From Streptococcus australis ATCC 700641 (GTDB lineage: Bacteria > Bacillota > Bacilli > Lactobacillales > Streptococcaceae), in contig NZ_GL636091.1 of NCBI RefSeq assembly GCF_000186465.1, positions 1,882,545 through 1,946,544 of the forward strand: 64,000 bases of DNA, read 5' to 3'. This document shows, piece by piece, positions 55,030 to 63,830 of this stretch. The notes below the pieces were generated by a model, which saw only the letters and a list, made by a program, of their open reading frames with translations, searched no databases and was not told the origin of the DNA. The first letter of the stretch is position 1, and the number at the start of each line of letters is the position of its first letter. Position numbers and translations under genes: made by a program.

Positions 55030-55728
55030 CTATTTCAGACTCCAGCCACCATCAATGGTCAGGATTTGTCCCTGCATGGCAGAGGCCTTTCCACTTGCCA
55101 AAAAGAGACTGACTTCTGCCACTTCTTCTGGCTCTATCCAGCGTTTAATAGGGGTCTCACTAGCCACCCAGTCTGCTAGGCCTCCTGGTTCAAAGTCCGC
55201 TGCAGTCATGCCTGTTTTGACAGCTCCCGGTGCAATGCCAAAGACCTGAATCCCAGCTTCTGCATAATCCAAGGCCAGCTGTTTGGTAAAGCCTGCTAGA
55301 GCATGCTTGGAGGAAGTATAAGCGTGACCGCCACCTCCTGCTAGGCTAGAAGCAATGGAGCACATATTGATGATGATCCCTTGCTTCTTCTCCAACATTT
55401 GAGTCAGATAATGCCGTGTCAGCTCTACCGGAGTCACATAGTTGATCTCAAAGATCTCCTGAATCTCCTGAGCGCTTTGCTCAAGAAGTGGTTTGTAGTC
55501 ATCCAAGATCCCAGCCGTATTGCACAAGATGTCCACCTCTGGACACCAGTCAAAAATCGGCGCCAAATCAAGAGTCAAGTCCCGCTGCAAGAAGCGGAAA
55601 TCACCCAACAACTGGGGATCCGCTCCCTGGTCTACCCCATAAACCTGGTAGCCCTTTTCTAAAAAGAGTCGAGCTTGAGCCAGACCAATCCCGGAGCTAA
55701 CGCCTGTGATCAAGACCCGTTTAGTCAT
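55030..55728 (-). CDS. Short-chain dehydrogenase/reductase (FabG-like)
   Basis: A 232-residue Rossmann-fold oxidoreductase. It has the nucleotide motif GVSSGIG (9-15), NTAG (about 70-73), the catalytic Ser in NMCSIAS and YTSSK (Tyr and Lys), and a C-terminal QILTIDGGWS. The true fabG is normally in the fatty-acid cluster, so this is a separate SDR of unknown substrate. It overlaps the DUF2829 gene by 8 nt. Confidence 0.88.
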   Translation of the reverse strand: MTKRVLITGVSSGIGLAQARLFLEKGYQVYGVDQGADPQLLGDFRFLQRDLTLDLAPIFDWCPEVDILCNTAGILDDYKPLLEQSAQEIQEIFEINYVTPVELTRHYLTQMLEKKQGIIINMCSIASSLAGGGGHAYTSSKHALAGFTKQLALDYAEAGIQVFGIAPGAVKTGMTAADFEPGGLADWVASETPIKRWIEPEEVAEVSLFLASGKASAMQGQILTIDGGWSLK

Positions 55729-55957
55729 GAACTTCCACCCAGTCTGTCGCTAAGACATCACAAGGGGTTGGGCTCCACATGGAAAAGCCTTCGCCTTCAC
55801 CAGATACGTTAATGAGAAAATAAGGCGTCACTTCAAGGGCAACCCCGTTTTGCTCGATGGTATCGAAAAGCTGGACATAGTTCTCAGCACCGCCCCAACC
55901 AGTTCGCACATATTTCTTTTTTGCCTTTAGTCCAGGCAAGATTTCTTCAAATGTCAT
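55721..55957 (-). CDS. DUF2829 (Tad2-like) protein
   Basis: A 78-residue protein with the DUF2829 pattern: TFEEILPGLKAKKKYVRTGW, strands, and a C-terminal FSMWSPTPCDVLATDWVEV. Phage DUF2829 proteins (Tad2) sequester the cyclic ADP-ribose signal of Thoeris defence. This is a chromosomal family member next to an SDR, so a nucleotide-binding role is possible but unproven. The second of two adjacent ATGs has better spacing to AAGGAG. Confidence 0.85.
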   Translation of the reverse strand: MTFEEILPGLKAKKKYVRTGWGGAENYVQLFDTIEQNGVALEVTPYFLINVSGEGEGFSMWSPTPCDVLATDWVEVHD

Positions 55958-56026
55958 CATCTTCTCCTTTGATTCATACTCCCTTTCATTATAACAAAAA
56001 TCATGCTTGCTCGTTGTTTTTCAACA

Positions 56027-56051
56027 AAAAAGGGGAGCTTCCTCCCCCTCT
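56027..56051 (-). terminator. Terminator of the PadR operon
   Basis: Minus strand AGGGGGAG-GAAG-CTCCCCTTTTTT, directly after the stop at 56057. Confidence 0.85.
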
Positions 56052-56056
56052 TCACT

Positions 56057-56887
56057 CTATTCACCATTTTCTGTCTTGTTCTTTTTCAAGGCCCGAATGG
56101 TAAACCAATAGTATATAACTAGCCCAAAAACAATGATGGCTGTTGGCAGGAGGACAGTCATACTAGGATTCTGAATTCCTTGTGCCAAAGTCCAGCGATG
56201 CAAGAATCCCACTACTAAGAAGGACAGAATAGGAAAGATGAAGGCACGAGCAAACTCTTCTTTCCATTGCCACAGGATAAGACCTGCAGAAGCCCCTGTC
56301 ATCAGGAAAGTATCCCATGGATTCGGTACCGTCAACCAGGCAAAAGCTGGCAAGAAACGGACCCCAACTATTTCACTGATAAAATAGATCCCCAGAACGA
56401 GAACGACTGCTACATAGATTGCTTTTTTTGACTTCTCTTCTGCAAAAATGAGGCGACGAAGTAGATAGAATAGCAACCCAACGGCTAAAAGTCCTAAAAT
56501 ACTATCCGTTAGATAGACGAGGGGCTTGAGAACCAGGACTGCTTGCGAAGCAAAATCACTTAAGAGGCGATAAAAAATCACAATTCCTGAGACGATTGCA
56601 CCATATTTTAGAACAGATCGCGTGGATTCTTTAGGCATGTTCTCTAAGATTTGGTCTGCCATTCCCTTTGGATCCTGTCCAAAATAGTCCTTGGCTGTCA
56701 ATCCATCACCGCTTGCTTGCGAAAAATCTAGCGCTAGATTATAGACCTGCTCTCTTAGTGCTTTCTCCTCATATAAGAAGCCGGCAAAATTGAAATAATC
56801 CCAGAGATCTTGGAAATAAGCTTGATCCTCCTGGCTAAAGGTTTGAACCAAAGCCTGCGTTTCTTCATAATAAATAGCTGATGTCAT
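56057..56887 (-). CDS. PadR-associated helical-signalling membrane protein 2
   Basis: A 276-residue protein. The first 100 residues are a helical domain, with YFQDLWDYFNFAGFLYEEKA and DYFGQDPKGMADQILENMPK, followed by about six membrane helices. This cytoplasmic helical module (HAAS/DUF1129-like) typically accompanies PadR regulators. It overlaps the upstream gene by 4 nt and is its diverged paralog (DYYGKDPRAMMDQVLSELP there). Confidence 0.75.
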   Translation of the reverse strand: MTSAIYYEETQALVQTFSQEDQAYFQDLWDYFNFAGFLYEEKALREQVYNLALDFSQASGDGLTAKDYFGQDPKGMADQILENMPKESTRSVLKYGAIVSGIVIFYRLLSDFASQAVLVLKPLVYLTDSILGLLAVGLLFYLLRRLIFAEEKSKKAIYVAVVLVLGIYFISEIVGVRFLPAFAWLTVPNPWDTFLMTGASAGLILWQWKEEFARAFIFPILSFLVVGFLHRWTLAQGIQNPSMTVLLPTAIIVFGLVIYYWFTIRALKKNKTENGE

Positions 56888-57684
56888 GGTGTTTCCCCCT
56901 TTCTTTGGAGACTAAATACAATGAAGGACAAGACTAGTCCTATCAGAGGGAGTAGCCAGCGTAATGAATTGGCCGTTCCTGGATTCACAAAGCGAACACA
57001 GCATCCAGTTACAAAGAAAGTCACTCCCATGACCAGTAGGCTAACAGCGAGCCGTCCCTGATTTCTATAGGTCATGATCGTAAATCCAAGAAGAACCAGA
57101 AATGCAAGAACAATCGCCCAACCATCTGGCAAAAGGATACTTCGATTCAGACTCAAATGGTCAGAAAACACGCGCTCTATCCTAGGAGACAGGATCAAGC
57201 TAATCACACTGATGATAAGAGCCCAAGGCCACTTGATTTCCCCATAGCTCTGTTTGGACCAAAGCCACATCATGAATTGACTCAACACTACGAAAATGAG
57301 TAGATCTAGCAGATATGTTAAGGGAGCAATCACCAGTGGCATCATCCAGGCAAAATCCATTACAAACCGCATGCCAACGAAAATCGTTCCAAGAATCAAG
57401 AATAACCCCACAAAAGAACCTAGCCTGCGCCTAGGTAACTCCGAGAGAACTTGGTCCATCATGGCCCTTGGATCCTTTCCGTAGTAGTCCATCGCACCAA
57501 TCCCGTCTCTCTCAGCAACCTTTAAATCGCAAACCATATTGTAGAGCTGTTCACCCAGTAGCTCATCATCATAAAAATAGGACTTCACTCCGATATAAGC
57601 TATCATTTTTTTCATATAGGCTTGATTGTCCTTGTTTAGATGATTCAGTTCATCAGACATTTTTTCTGTATAATCTTCGATCAT
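56884..57684 (-). CDS. PadR-associated helical-signalling membrane protein 1
   Basis: A 266-residue protein: helical N-terminal domain (MKKMIAYIGVKSYFYDDELL, RDGIGAMDYYGKDPRAMMDQ) then about six membrane helices ending KGETP. It overlaps padR by 4 nt. PadR-type regulators usually respond to drugs or envelope stress, so this pair may be part of a membrane-stress system. Function unknown. Confidence 0.75.
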   Translation of the reverse strand: MIEDYTEKMSDELNHLNKDNQAYMKKMIAYIGVKSYFYDDELLGEQLYNMVCDLKVAERDGIGAMDYYGKDPRAMMDQVLSELPRRRLGSFVGLFLILGTIFVGMRFVMDFAWMMPLVIAPLTYLLDLLIFVVLSQFMMWLWSKQSYGEIKWPWALIISVISLILSPRIERVFSDHLSLNRSILLPDGWAIVLAFLVLLGFTIMTYRNQGRLAVSLLVMGVTFFVTGCCVRFVNPGTANSLRWLLPLIGLVLSFIVFSLQRKGETP

Positions 57685-58007
57685 TCTTTCCCCTCCTTTT
57701 TCACGCGTTCTACTTTAATGACCAGATCCTGCCACTGGTTCCAAAATTCCTCTAGTCGCTCTCTTCCTTCCTTGGTTAGAGAGAAATATTTGCGATCAGG
57801 TCCATCCGGAGAGGGCCTCATCTCTCCTACTATGACTCCCTGCTTCTCTAACTTCTGAAGCAAGGGATAAACGGTCCCCGCAACAATCTTATCAAAGCCG
57901 GTTTCCTTAAGGCTTTGGATCAATTCATAGCCATAAATAGATTTCTTTGAAATAATTTCTAGAACACAACCTTCCAGAACACCCTTGAGCAATTGCGATT
58001 CTTTCAT
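57681..58007 (-). CDS. PadR-family transcriptional repressor
   Basis: A 108-residue winged-helix regulator: MKESQLLKGVLEGCVLEIIS, YGYELIQSL, the recognition part AGTVYPLLQKLEKQGVI, the wing SPDGPDRKYFSLTKEGRERL, and a dimer helix. It is the first gene of the operon it likely represses; two matched dyads lie upstream (58041 and 58092). Confidence 0.92.
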   Translation of the reverse strand: MKESQLLKGVLEGCVLEIISKKSIYGYELIQSLKETGFDKIVAGTVYPLLQKLEKQGVIVGEMRPSPDGPDRKYFSLTKEGRERLEEFWNQWQDLVIKVERVKKEGKE

Positions 58008-58040
58008 CCTTCTCCCCCTTTCTATACACTCTTCTTTTTA

Positions 58041-58063
58041 ACTAGTTTGTTTTACATACTAGT
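58041..58063. promoter_or_regulatory. PadR operator candidate 1
   Basis: A perfect dyad ACTAGT-N-TGT-TTT-ACA-N-ACTAGT (23 bp) downstream of the PadR promoter start point. Confidence 0.7.
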
Positions 58064-58075
58064 CCTTTCACTATT

Positions 58076-58104
58076 AGTATACTTCATCCAAACTAGTTTG
58101 TAAA
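58076..58104 (-). promoter_or_regulatory. PadR operon promoter
   Basis: Minus strand TTTACA, 17-nt spacer, TATACT. The -35 lies inside operator 2. Confidence 0.82.
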
Positions 58105-58114
58105 GCATAATAGT
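58092..58114. promoter_or_regulatory. PadR operator candidate 2
   Basis: ACTAGT-T-TGT-AAA-GCA-T-AATAGT, the same 23-bp layout as operator 1 with two mismatches. Centre-to-centre distance to operator 1 is 51 bp, about five helical turns. Confidence 0.65.
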
Positions 58115-58183
58115 GATAATCTTGAATAAAACTCAATAAATCCGAACAATATGACTAAATATACAAAATTTTTATAAAATTAG

Positions 58184-58211
58184 TTGCTTTTTATAAAAAA
58201 AGGTGTATAAT
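58184..58211 (+). promoter_or_regulatory. Promoter of the oligopeptide-binding protein gene
   Basis: TTGCTT, 16-nt spacer, TATAAT, 30 nt before the ATG. Confidence 0.72.
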
Positions 58212-58242
58212 GATACAAAATATTTATTAAAGGAGATAAGTG

Positions 58243-60207
58243 ATGAAAAAATCTAAACTAGCTTTCCTAGCAGGTGTCACGGTTGCTTCAGCCCTGTTCC
58301 TTGCTTCATGTGGATCATCTTCAAAATCTTCTCAGACAAACACATACTCATACGTGTTTAGTACTGATCCAGATTCTTTGAACTACCTCCTTTCAAACCG
58401 TTCTACAACAAGTGACGTTACAACTAACTTGGTTGATGGATTGTTTGAAAATGACCAATATGGTAATCTCGTCCCTGCACTAGCGGAAGATTGGTCTGTT
58501 TCTAAAGACGGACTAACCTACACTTATAAACTCCGTAAAGATGCAAAATGGTATGACTCAGAAGGGAACGAATATGCAGATGTCACTGCACAGGACTTCG
58601 TCACTTCTCTGAAATATGTAGCAGACAACAAGTCTGATGCCCTCTACTTAGTTCAAAACTCCGTAGCTGGCCTGGATGACTATGTCACTGGTAAAAATAC
58701 GGACTTCTCTAAAGTTGGAGTGAAAGCCGTTGATGACCATACCCTCCAATACACCTTGGCTCAACCTGAGTCCTTCTGGAATTCTAAATTGACGACTTCG
58801 ACCATGATGCCAGTCAATGAAAAATTTCTTGAGTCTGCAGGAAAAGACTTCGGTAGCGTCAAACCTTCTGGAATCCTTTACAACGGTCCTTACTACTTGA
58901 AATCCTTCACTTCAAAATCTTTGATGGAGTTTACTAAAAATGAGAACTACTATGATAAAGACAATGTGAAGATTGAAAATATCAAATTGACCTACTTCGA
59001 TGGTTCTGACCAAGACTACCTAGCTCGTAACTTCTCTGATGGCAACTTGACCACAGCGCGTCTCTTCCCAACGAGCTCAACCTATAGCACCATTGAGAAA
59101 AAATTCAAGGACAATATCGTCTATTCACCGCAAGATGCGACTGTCTACTATGTCTACTTCAACGTAAACCGTCAAAACTACGGTCATACCGAGAAGACAA
59201 CAGACGACCAGAAGAACCAAACAAAAACAGCTCTTCAAAACAAAAACTTCCGTCAAGCCATCAACTTTGCCCTTGATCGTACTTCACTAAGTGCCCAATC
59301 AAACGGGAAAGATGGCGCTAGCAAAACCCTTCGTACGCTTCTTGTACCTCCAACATTTGTGCAAGTAGACAACAAAGACTTCGGTAGCGTTGTCGAAGAA
59401 AAACTTGCTGCAACAGGAGATGATTGGAAGGATGTCAGCCTAGCTGATGCGCAAGATAGCATGTTCAATGCGGACAAGGCCAAAGCACAATTTGCCAAAG
59501 CCAAAGAAGAGCTCCAAGCACAAGGTGTTCAATTCCCAATCCACATCGACTATGTGGTTGACCAGTCTTCTGCTAGCATTGTGCAACAAGCTGATTCAAT
59601 GAAAGACTCCATCGAAAAAACATTAGGAAAAGAAAATGTCGTCGTGGATGTTCAGAAATTGTCTACGGAAGATGCGGACAACGCAACCTACTTCGCCCAA
59701 ACACCAGATCAAAAAGACTTTGATATGGATATCGCTGGATGGGGCCCTGACTTCCAAGACCCATCCACTTACTTGGATATCTTCAATCCAGTCGATGGTT
59801 CAGCCTTAGCAGGTATGGGAATCAATCCGGCGACTGACCAAGCCCTAATTGAAAAACTTGGTTTGAACGAGTACAAACAACTATTGGATGATGCCAATGC
59901 TGAACAATTGGATACCAAAACTCGTTATGAAAAATATGCTGTTGCCCAAGCTTGGTTGACAGACAATGCCTTTGCACTTCCTGTCTACTCTAAGGGTGCT
60001 GTTCCTTCGATCACGAAGATCAAACCATTTACAAAAGCCTTCTCCTTGATCGGTATCAAAGATGGTTCTAGCTACTACAAGTACATGGAATTACAAAGTG
60101 ATGTTGTCACAACTGCCGACTACGACAAAGCGTATAAGAATTGGTTGAAAGAAAAAGAAAAATCCAATAAAAAAGCGCAAGACGAACTTGAAAAACACGT
60201 GAAATAA
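58243..60207 (+). CDS. Oligopeptide-binding lipoprotein (OppA/AliA family)
   Basis: A 654-residue solute-binding lipoprotein. The signal peptide ends in the lipobox LASC (residues 21-24), then GSSSKSSQTNTYSYVFSTDP begins the mature part. Family motifs are TTNLVDGLFENDQYGNLVPA and a C-terminal FALPVYSKGAVPSITKIKPF. Long Opp-type binding proteins in streptococci (AliA, AliB) feed the shared OppBCDF permease encoded elsewhere and also bind signalling peptides. It stands alone without permease genes. The C-terminus is Lys/Glu-rich. The GTG just before the ATG is not used. Confidence 0.92.
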   Translation: MKKSKLAFLAGVTVASALFLASCGSSSKSSQTNTYSYVFSTDPDSLNYLLSNRSTTSDVTTNLVDGLFENDQYGNLVPALAEDWSVSKDGLTYTYKLRKDAKWYDSEGNEYADVTAQDFVTSLKYVADNKSDALYLVQNSVAGLDDYVTGKNTDFSKVGVKAVDDHTLQYTLAQPESFWNSKLTTSTMMPVNEKFLESAGKDFGSVKPSGILYNGPYYLKSFTSKSLMEFTKNENYYDKDNVKIENIKLTYFDGSDQDYLARNFSDGNLTTARLFPTSSTYSTIEKKFKDNIVYSPQDATVYYVYFNVNRQNYGHTEKTTDDQKNQTKTALQNKNFRQAINFALDRTSLSAQSNGKDGASKTLRTLLVPPTFVQVDNKDFGSVVEEKLAATGDDWKDVSLADAQDSMFNADKAKAQFAKAKEELQAQGVQFPIHIDYVVDQSSASIVQQADSMKDSIEKTLGKENVVVDVQKLSTEDADNATYFAQTPDQKDFDMDIAGWGPDFQDPSTYLDIFNPVDGSALAGMGINPATDQALIEKLGLNEYKQLLDDANAEQLDTKTRYEKYAVAQAWLTDNAFALPVYSKGAVPSITKIKPFTKAFSLIGIKDGSSYYKYMELQSDVVTTADYDKAYKNWLKEKEKSNKKAQDELEKHVK

Positions 60208-60217
60208 TGGTTGACGT

Positions 60218-60252
60218 CAAAACACCGAGGATCTAATCCTCGGTGTTTTTGA
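60218..60252 (+). terminator. Terminator of the oligopeptide-binding gene
   Basis: AAAACACCGAGGAT-CTA-ATCCTCGGTGTTTTTG: a 10-bp-plus GC-rich stem with a T-run. Confidence 0.9.
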
Positions 60253-60365
60253 TTAAGGAAAAACCTATCCTTGAAACTTTCCGCAACACTTAGCTTGTTC
60301 TAAGTAAGAAAACGGGTTATCCACTTATCATCTTTTCCATTTCTAATCTTATATAGATTCAAACG

Positions 60366-62357
60366 CTATCTCACGACAATCTTCCGATAACTTCTAGAAG
60401 TTAGAAGAAAGACGAGGACATAAGAGATGAAAAAGACAGCGCAGATGGAAAGAGTTGTTTGAAGGACCAAGCCCGCATTGGTCGCTCCTAGGATGGCAAC
60501 GATTTTTGCGATCATCTTGTAGGCTACTCCTAGGTACAAGAAGGAGAAGAATAATGGAAGGAAAAAGACGGTGAGAATTTGTTTTCGAATGGTGGTGCCG
60601 GTTTGCTTTTGGTCCAATCCTACTTGTTGCAAGATCACAAAATTATCCCGATCCTCATGACCCTCTGAAATCTGTTTGTAGTAAATCACGAGAACCGTAG
60701 CCAATAGAAAGATGACCGATAGGAAAATCCCAATAAAGAGGAGAGTCCCTGCTGTTTCACGCCACTCTTTCTCTATGCTGTATCGTTCATATCCACCAAA
60801 ATAAGTCGCACCATATTGACTCATTTTGTCTGTCGAATACAGCTCTTTGGTCACGCCACCAGTAAAATCTTTGTTGTCTTTATTTTTGGCATTAATAGAG
60901 AATTCTAAATTCTTATCAACTTTTAGACCCAGTTGGTTCAAATCAGGGAGGACAAGGTACAAGCCCATTTGGTGTTGAAACAGGGCGTTTTGTGGGATCT
61001 TCCCTTGGATAAAATTGGAATCCAGTTTTTGTTTAATCGTAAAGGTCTTCCCATTGATTTCTAATTGTGCGTCTAATCTTCCAGGATACTGATACCCATA
61101 GGCTAGGATTTCATTTTCCTCAAGCTCAACTTTTTGACCCGTCAGTTGCTCGTAAGTCGCCTGATCAAAAAAGTAGACGGTTCCCTCTGTCTTCATCTCC
61201 TGACCAGCTTGTTCATAAACCTCTAAGCTCCTTCCATCAATCTTTCGAATTTCAGCCGACCAGTATGTTGTCTGTGCCACCTGATAATCTGATAGATTTG
61301 TCGCATCGGCTGTTTTCTTAATTTGGGCTTGAACATCCTTGATAACCGGTTCTGTTTCAGCATCTGAAGGCATGTGCCCCACACTAATCATGTAATCAGA
61401 AGGGTAAACAGTATCTAGGTAGTTCTGCCCTCCAATAAAGATATTGAGTGACCCAGTTAAGGTGACCAAGACCATGGTGGAAAGAATACTAATGGTCGCA
61501 AGGCCCGCTGCATTTTTTCGCATCCGAGCTATTAAGTTAGAGACGGATATAAAATTCTCTGGCTTGTAATAGTAGGATTTCCGACCTTTGAGAAATCTTA
61601 AGAAGGTAATGGAGCCTGCGTTGAATAAGAGATAAGTCGCCAGAATGACCAAAATGACAGCAATAAAGAATCCTTGAACAGCCGCTACCGGACGCTCAAC
61701 GGTTAGCGCTATATAAAACGCAATTCCTAAGAGCCCAAGTCCTAAAAGAGTTTGGACCAGCAAGAAGCGTCCCTTCTTCTCTCCTGCTTTTTTCTGTTGC
61801 ATGAGGTGGAGGGAACTGTAGCGCAAGAGGCGGAAAGAATTCAACAAGAGAATGAGGCCAAAAGCTAAGGCTAACCCAAGTAAAGTGTCTAGAACAGCCC
61901 CTATCTGGAAGGTTGATTGAATGACGACTGGTAGCCCCATACATTTTAGGAGCAAGGCAAAAATCAAGCGATCAAACAAGAGTCCCAAGCCCAGTCCTAC
62001 TCCAACTGTGAGGACATAGAAGGAGAGCAATTCCCATAAGGTCATGACGAGGAGATGCTTCTTCTCCATCCCCAGAACACTGTACAAGCCCAGTTCTTTG
62101 GAACGATTTTTCATGACATAGCCATTGGCATAAGCCACCAAAATGATGACGACCAGCTGGACGACGAAACTACCAAAACCAAGAACAGTTCTCGCCGCCC
62201 CCCCTCCGTAAGAATCCTCTAAATGAGGGGTTGATGCCAAGGCGATAAAACTATAAAGGATCATGGTCGTTAAAATAACAGCCAAGGCAAAGGGGTAATA
62301 GAGCTTGCGATTTTGTTTGAGGTTAGAAAAGGCTAATTTACTCGATAATTTAAACAT
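60366..62357 (-). CDS. BceB-like FtsX-domain ABC permease
   Basis: A 663-residue permease of the BceAB type, which removes cell-wall-active peptide antibiotics such as bacitracin from their targets. It has about ten membrane helices: one at 18-38, helices through 60-250, then a large extracellular domain of about 210 residues (roughly 305-515), and the last helices near 545-660. FtsX motifs NGYVMKNRSKELGLYSVLGM (about 79-98) are present. It overlaps the ATPase gene by 8 nt. Confidence 0.9.
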   Translation of the reverse strand: MFKLSSKLAFSNLKQNRKLYYPFALAVILTTMILYSFIALASTPHLEDSYGGGAARTVLGFGSFVVQLVVIILVAYANGYVMKNRSKELGLYSVLGMEKKHLLVMTLWELLSFYVLTVGVGLGLGLLFDRLIFALLLKCMGLPVVIQSTFQIGAVLDTLLGLALAFGLILLLNSFRLLRYSSLHLMQQKKAGEKKGRFLLVQTLLGLGLLGIAFYIALTVERPVAAVQGFFIAVILVILATYLLFNAGSITFLRFLKGRKSYYYKPENFISVSNLIARMRKNAAGLATISILSTMVLVTLTGSLNIFIGGQNYLDTVYPSDYMISVGHMPSDAETEPVIKDVQAQIKKTADATNLSDYQVAQTTYWSAEIRKIDGRSLEVYEQAGQEMKTEGTVYFFDQATYEQLTGQKVELEENEILAYGYQYPGRLDAQLEINGKTFTIKQKLDSNFIQGKIPQNALFQHQMGLYLVLPDLNQLGLKVDKNLEFSINAKNKDNKDFTGGVTKELYSTDKMSQYGATYFGGYERYSIEKEWRETAGTLLFIGIFLSVIFLLATVLVIYYKQISEGHEDRDNFVILQQVGLDQKQTGTTIRKQILTVFFLPLFFSFLYLGVAYKMIAKIVAILGATNAGLVLQTTLSICAVFFISYVLVFLLTSRSYRKIVVR

Positions 62358-63117
62358 CGCTATCCTCCTTACCCGCCATAACCGTCAAAGTATCCGAGAT
62401 TTCTTGGAACATCTGACGTTCTGTTTTTTCCCCGCGGAAGATCTGGTTGTAAAGGATCCCGTCCTTAATGAAGAGCACGCGCTTGGCCCTCGCTGCGGCT
62501 GCGGTTGAGTGGGTCACCATGAGGATAGTTTGCCCCATGCTATTAATATCTTCAAAGACATCTAGCAAAGCAGCCGAAGACTTGGAATCCAGCGCCCCTG
62601 TTGGCTCATCAGCGAGGAGAATTTCAGGTGAGGTGATAATGGCCCGTGCTACAGCCACCCGTTGCTTTTGCCCACCAGATATCTCGTAAGGGTATTTTTC
62701 TAAGAGCTGGTGAATGCCCAACTCCCGACTGACACCATCCACCTTAGTCATCATTTCCTTGACCGGTCTGCGAGAAAGGACCAGAGGCAAGAGGATATTG
62801 TCTTTGACAGACAAGGTATCCAGCAGATTGAAATCTTGAAAGACAAAGCCTAGTTTTTCCCGACGGAAGCTGGACGCATCCTTGTTCTTGATAGTTGAAG
62901 TATCGGTACCGTTGAGGTAGACCCGTCCTTCTGTCGGCTGGTCCAGCATGGCCAGGATATTGAGGAGGGTCGATTTCCCGGACCCTGATTCCCCCATGAT
63001 GGCGACGTATTCCCCTTTTTCAACCGTGAAGTGGATATCTTTTAGGGCTTCAACCTGCGTTCCTTGAAAGCGGGTTTTGTAAATTTTTTTCACATGTTGT
63101 ACATCTAATAAGGCCAT
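62350..63117 (-). CDS. BceA-like ABC ATPase
   Basis: A 255-residue ATPase. Walker A is GESGSGKST (about 40-48), the signature ISGGQKQR, Walker B LLADEPTGALD, and the switch MVTHS. This is the MacB/BceA group used with FtsX-type permeases. The ATG at 63117 is chosen since GGAG lies 7 nt before it; an ATG two codons upstream would be too close. Confidence 0.92.
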   Translation of the reverse strand: MALLDVQHVKKIYKTRFQGTQVEALKDIHFTVEKGEYVAIMGESGSGKSTLLNILAMLDQPTEGRVYLNGTDTSTIKNKDASSFRREKLGFVFQDFNLLDTLSVKDNILLPLVLSRRPVKEMMTKVDGVSRELGIHQLLEKYPYEISGGQKQRVAVARAIITSPEILLADEPTGALDSKSSAALLDVFEDINSMGQTILMVTHSTAAAARAKRVLFIKDGILYNQIFRGEKTERQMFQEISDTLTVMAGKEDSDV

Positions 63118-63177
63118 TTTCATTCTCCATTTCCATCTAGTTATATGATTGATATTAATAGAACTTCTTACATCTCT

Positions 63178-63206
63178 ATTGTAACGATTTGGAAAGAGAT
63201 CTACAA
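63178..63206 (-). promoter_or_regulatory. bceAB-like operon promoter
   Basis: Minus strand TTGTAG, 17-nt spacer, TACAAT, about 60 nt before the ATPase ATG. Confidence 0.72.
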
Positions 63207-63237
63207 TAAGCTAACCTTTCATTTTTACCCTGATTTC

Positions 63238-63251
63238 TTACATTTCTGTAA
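63238..63251. promoter_or_regulatory. BceR-like binding site
   Basis: TTACA-TTTC-TGTAA fits the known BceR consensus TNACA-N4-TGTAA at every position and lies about 32 bp upstream of the -35 box. No bceRS genes are in the window. Confidence 0.6.
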
Positions 63252-63257
63252 GGTATT

Positions 63258-63292
63258 AAAAAACTAGCTTCCTTGCGGGAGCTAGTTTCTTC
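63258..63292 (-). terminator. Terminator of the SemiSWEET gene
   Basis: Minus strand AAACTAGCTCC-CGCAA-GGAAGCTAGTTTTTTAA, a 10-bp stem directly after the stop at 63293. Confidence 0.88.
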
Positions 63293-63556
63293 TTATAAAG
63301 CTGTGATCGCTGTGATCAAACCAAAGATGATCCCTGGTGCATTAGCTGCAGCAAGTGGGATATCGCGTTCTTTTTTGAAAAGTCCATAATAGACCCAAAG
63401 ACTACAGTTGATGGCTGCGACAAGAGGTTGAATAAAGTTTCCTTTGTGACCAGCGAGATTATCTATAATTTGTGGGAAGTAAGAGACATACATCATCACA
63501 GACATAAAGGTCGCAACCCAACCAAGAATTTTCATTTGTTTTTCATTCATTTTCAT
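63293..63556 (-). CDS. SemiSWEET sugar transporter 1
   Basis: An 87-residue three-helix membrane protein of the SemiSWEET (MtN3/PQ-loop) family, which dimerises to move sugars passively. Helix 1 carries VMMYVSYFPQIIDNL with the PQ motif; helix 2 has LVAAINCSLWVYYGLF, and helix 3 AAANAPGIIFGLITAITAL. The conserved Asn-Trp/Cys-Leu-Trp region lies in the sugar path. It is divergent from a second copy at 63831. Confidence 0.9.
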   Translation of the reverse strand: MKMNEKQMKILGWVATFMSVMMYVSYFPQIIDNLAGHKGNFIQPLVAAINCSLWVYYGLFKKERDIPLAAANAPGIIFGLITAITAL

Positions 63557-63744
63557 GATACCTTTCGTTTTTTAAGTACGCACTATTCTAACGCTTGCCC
63601 TCTTAAAATTCAAGTACTTTTTTCAACTGTTACTAAACTGTAAAGTGTCACAATCTTGTGATTTTGCAGGAAGATGGATTTCTTTTCGAGTGAATTTTCT
63701 CTCTAGTTGCCATTTTTTGACACTTTGTCTAATTCTTTTGCAAA

Positions 63745-63758
63745 TGTGATCGTTTTCA
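63745..63758 (+). promoter_or_regulatory. CcpA site (cre) upstream of SemiSWEET 2
   Basis: TGTGATCGTTTTCA matches the cre consensus TGWNANCGNTNWCA at all positions. It ends 22 bp upstream of the -35 box, a position compatible with activation or with control of the divergent gene. Confidence 0.75.
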
Positions 63759-63780
63759 TTTTGCGTAGCATGCAAATTAA

Positions 63781-63809
63781 TTGCATTTTCTTCCTACTTA
63801 TGCTATTTT
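63781..63809 (+). promoter_or_regulatory. Promoter of SemiSWEET 2
   Basis: TTGCAT, 17-nt spacer ending in TGC, then TATTTT (extended -10), 22 nt before the ATG. Confidence 0.7.
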
Positions 63810-63830
63810 GATACACAGAGGTAAAATTTT

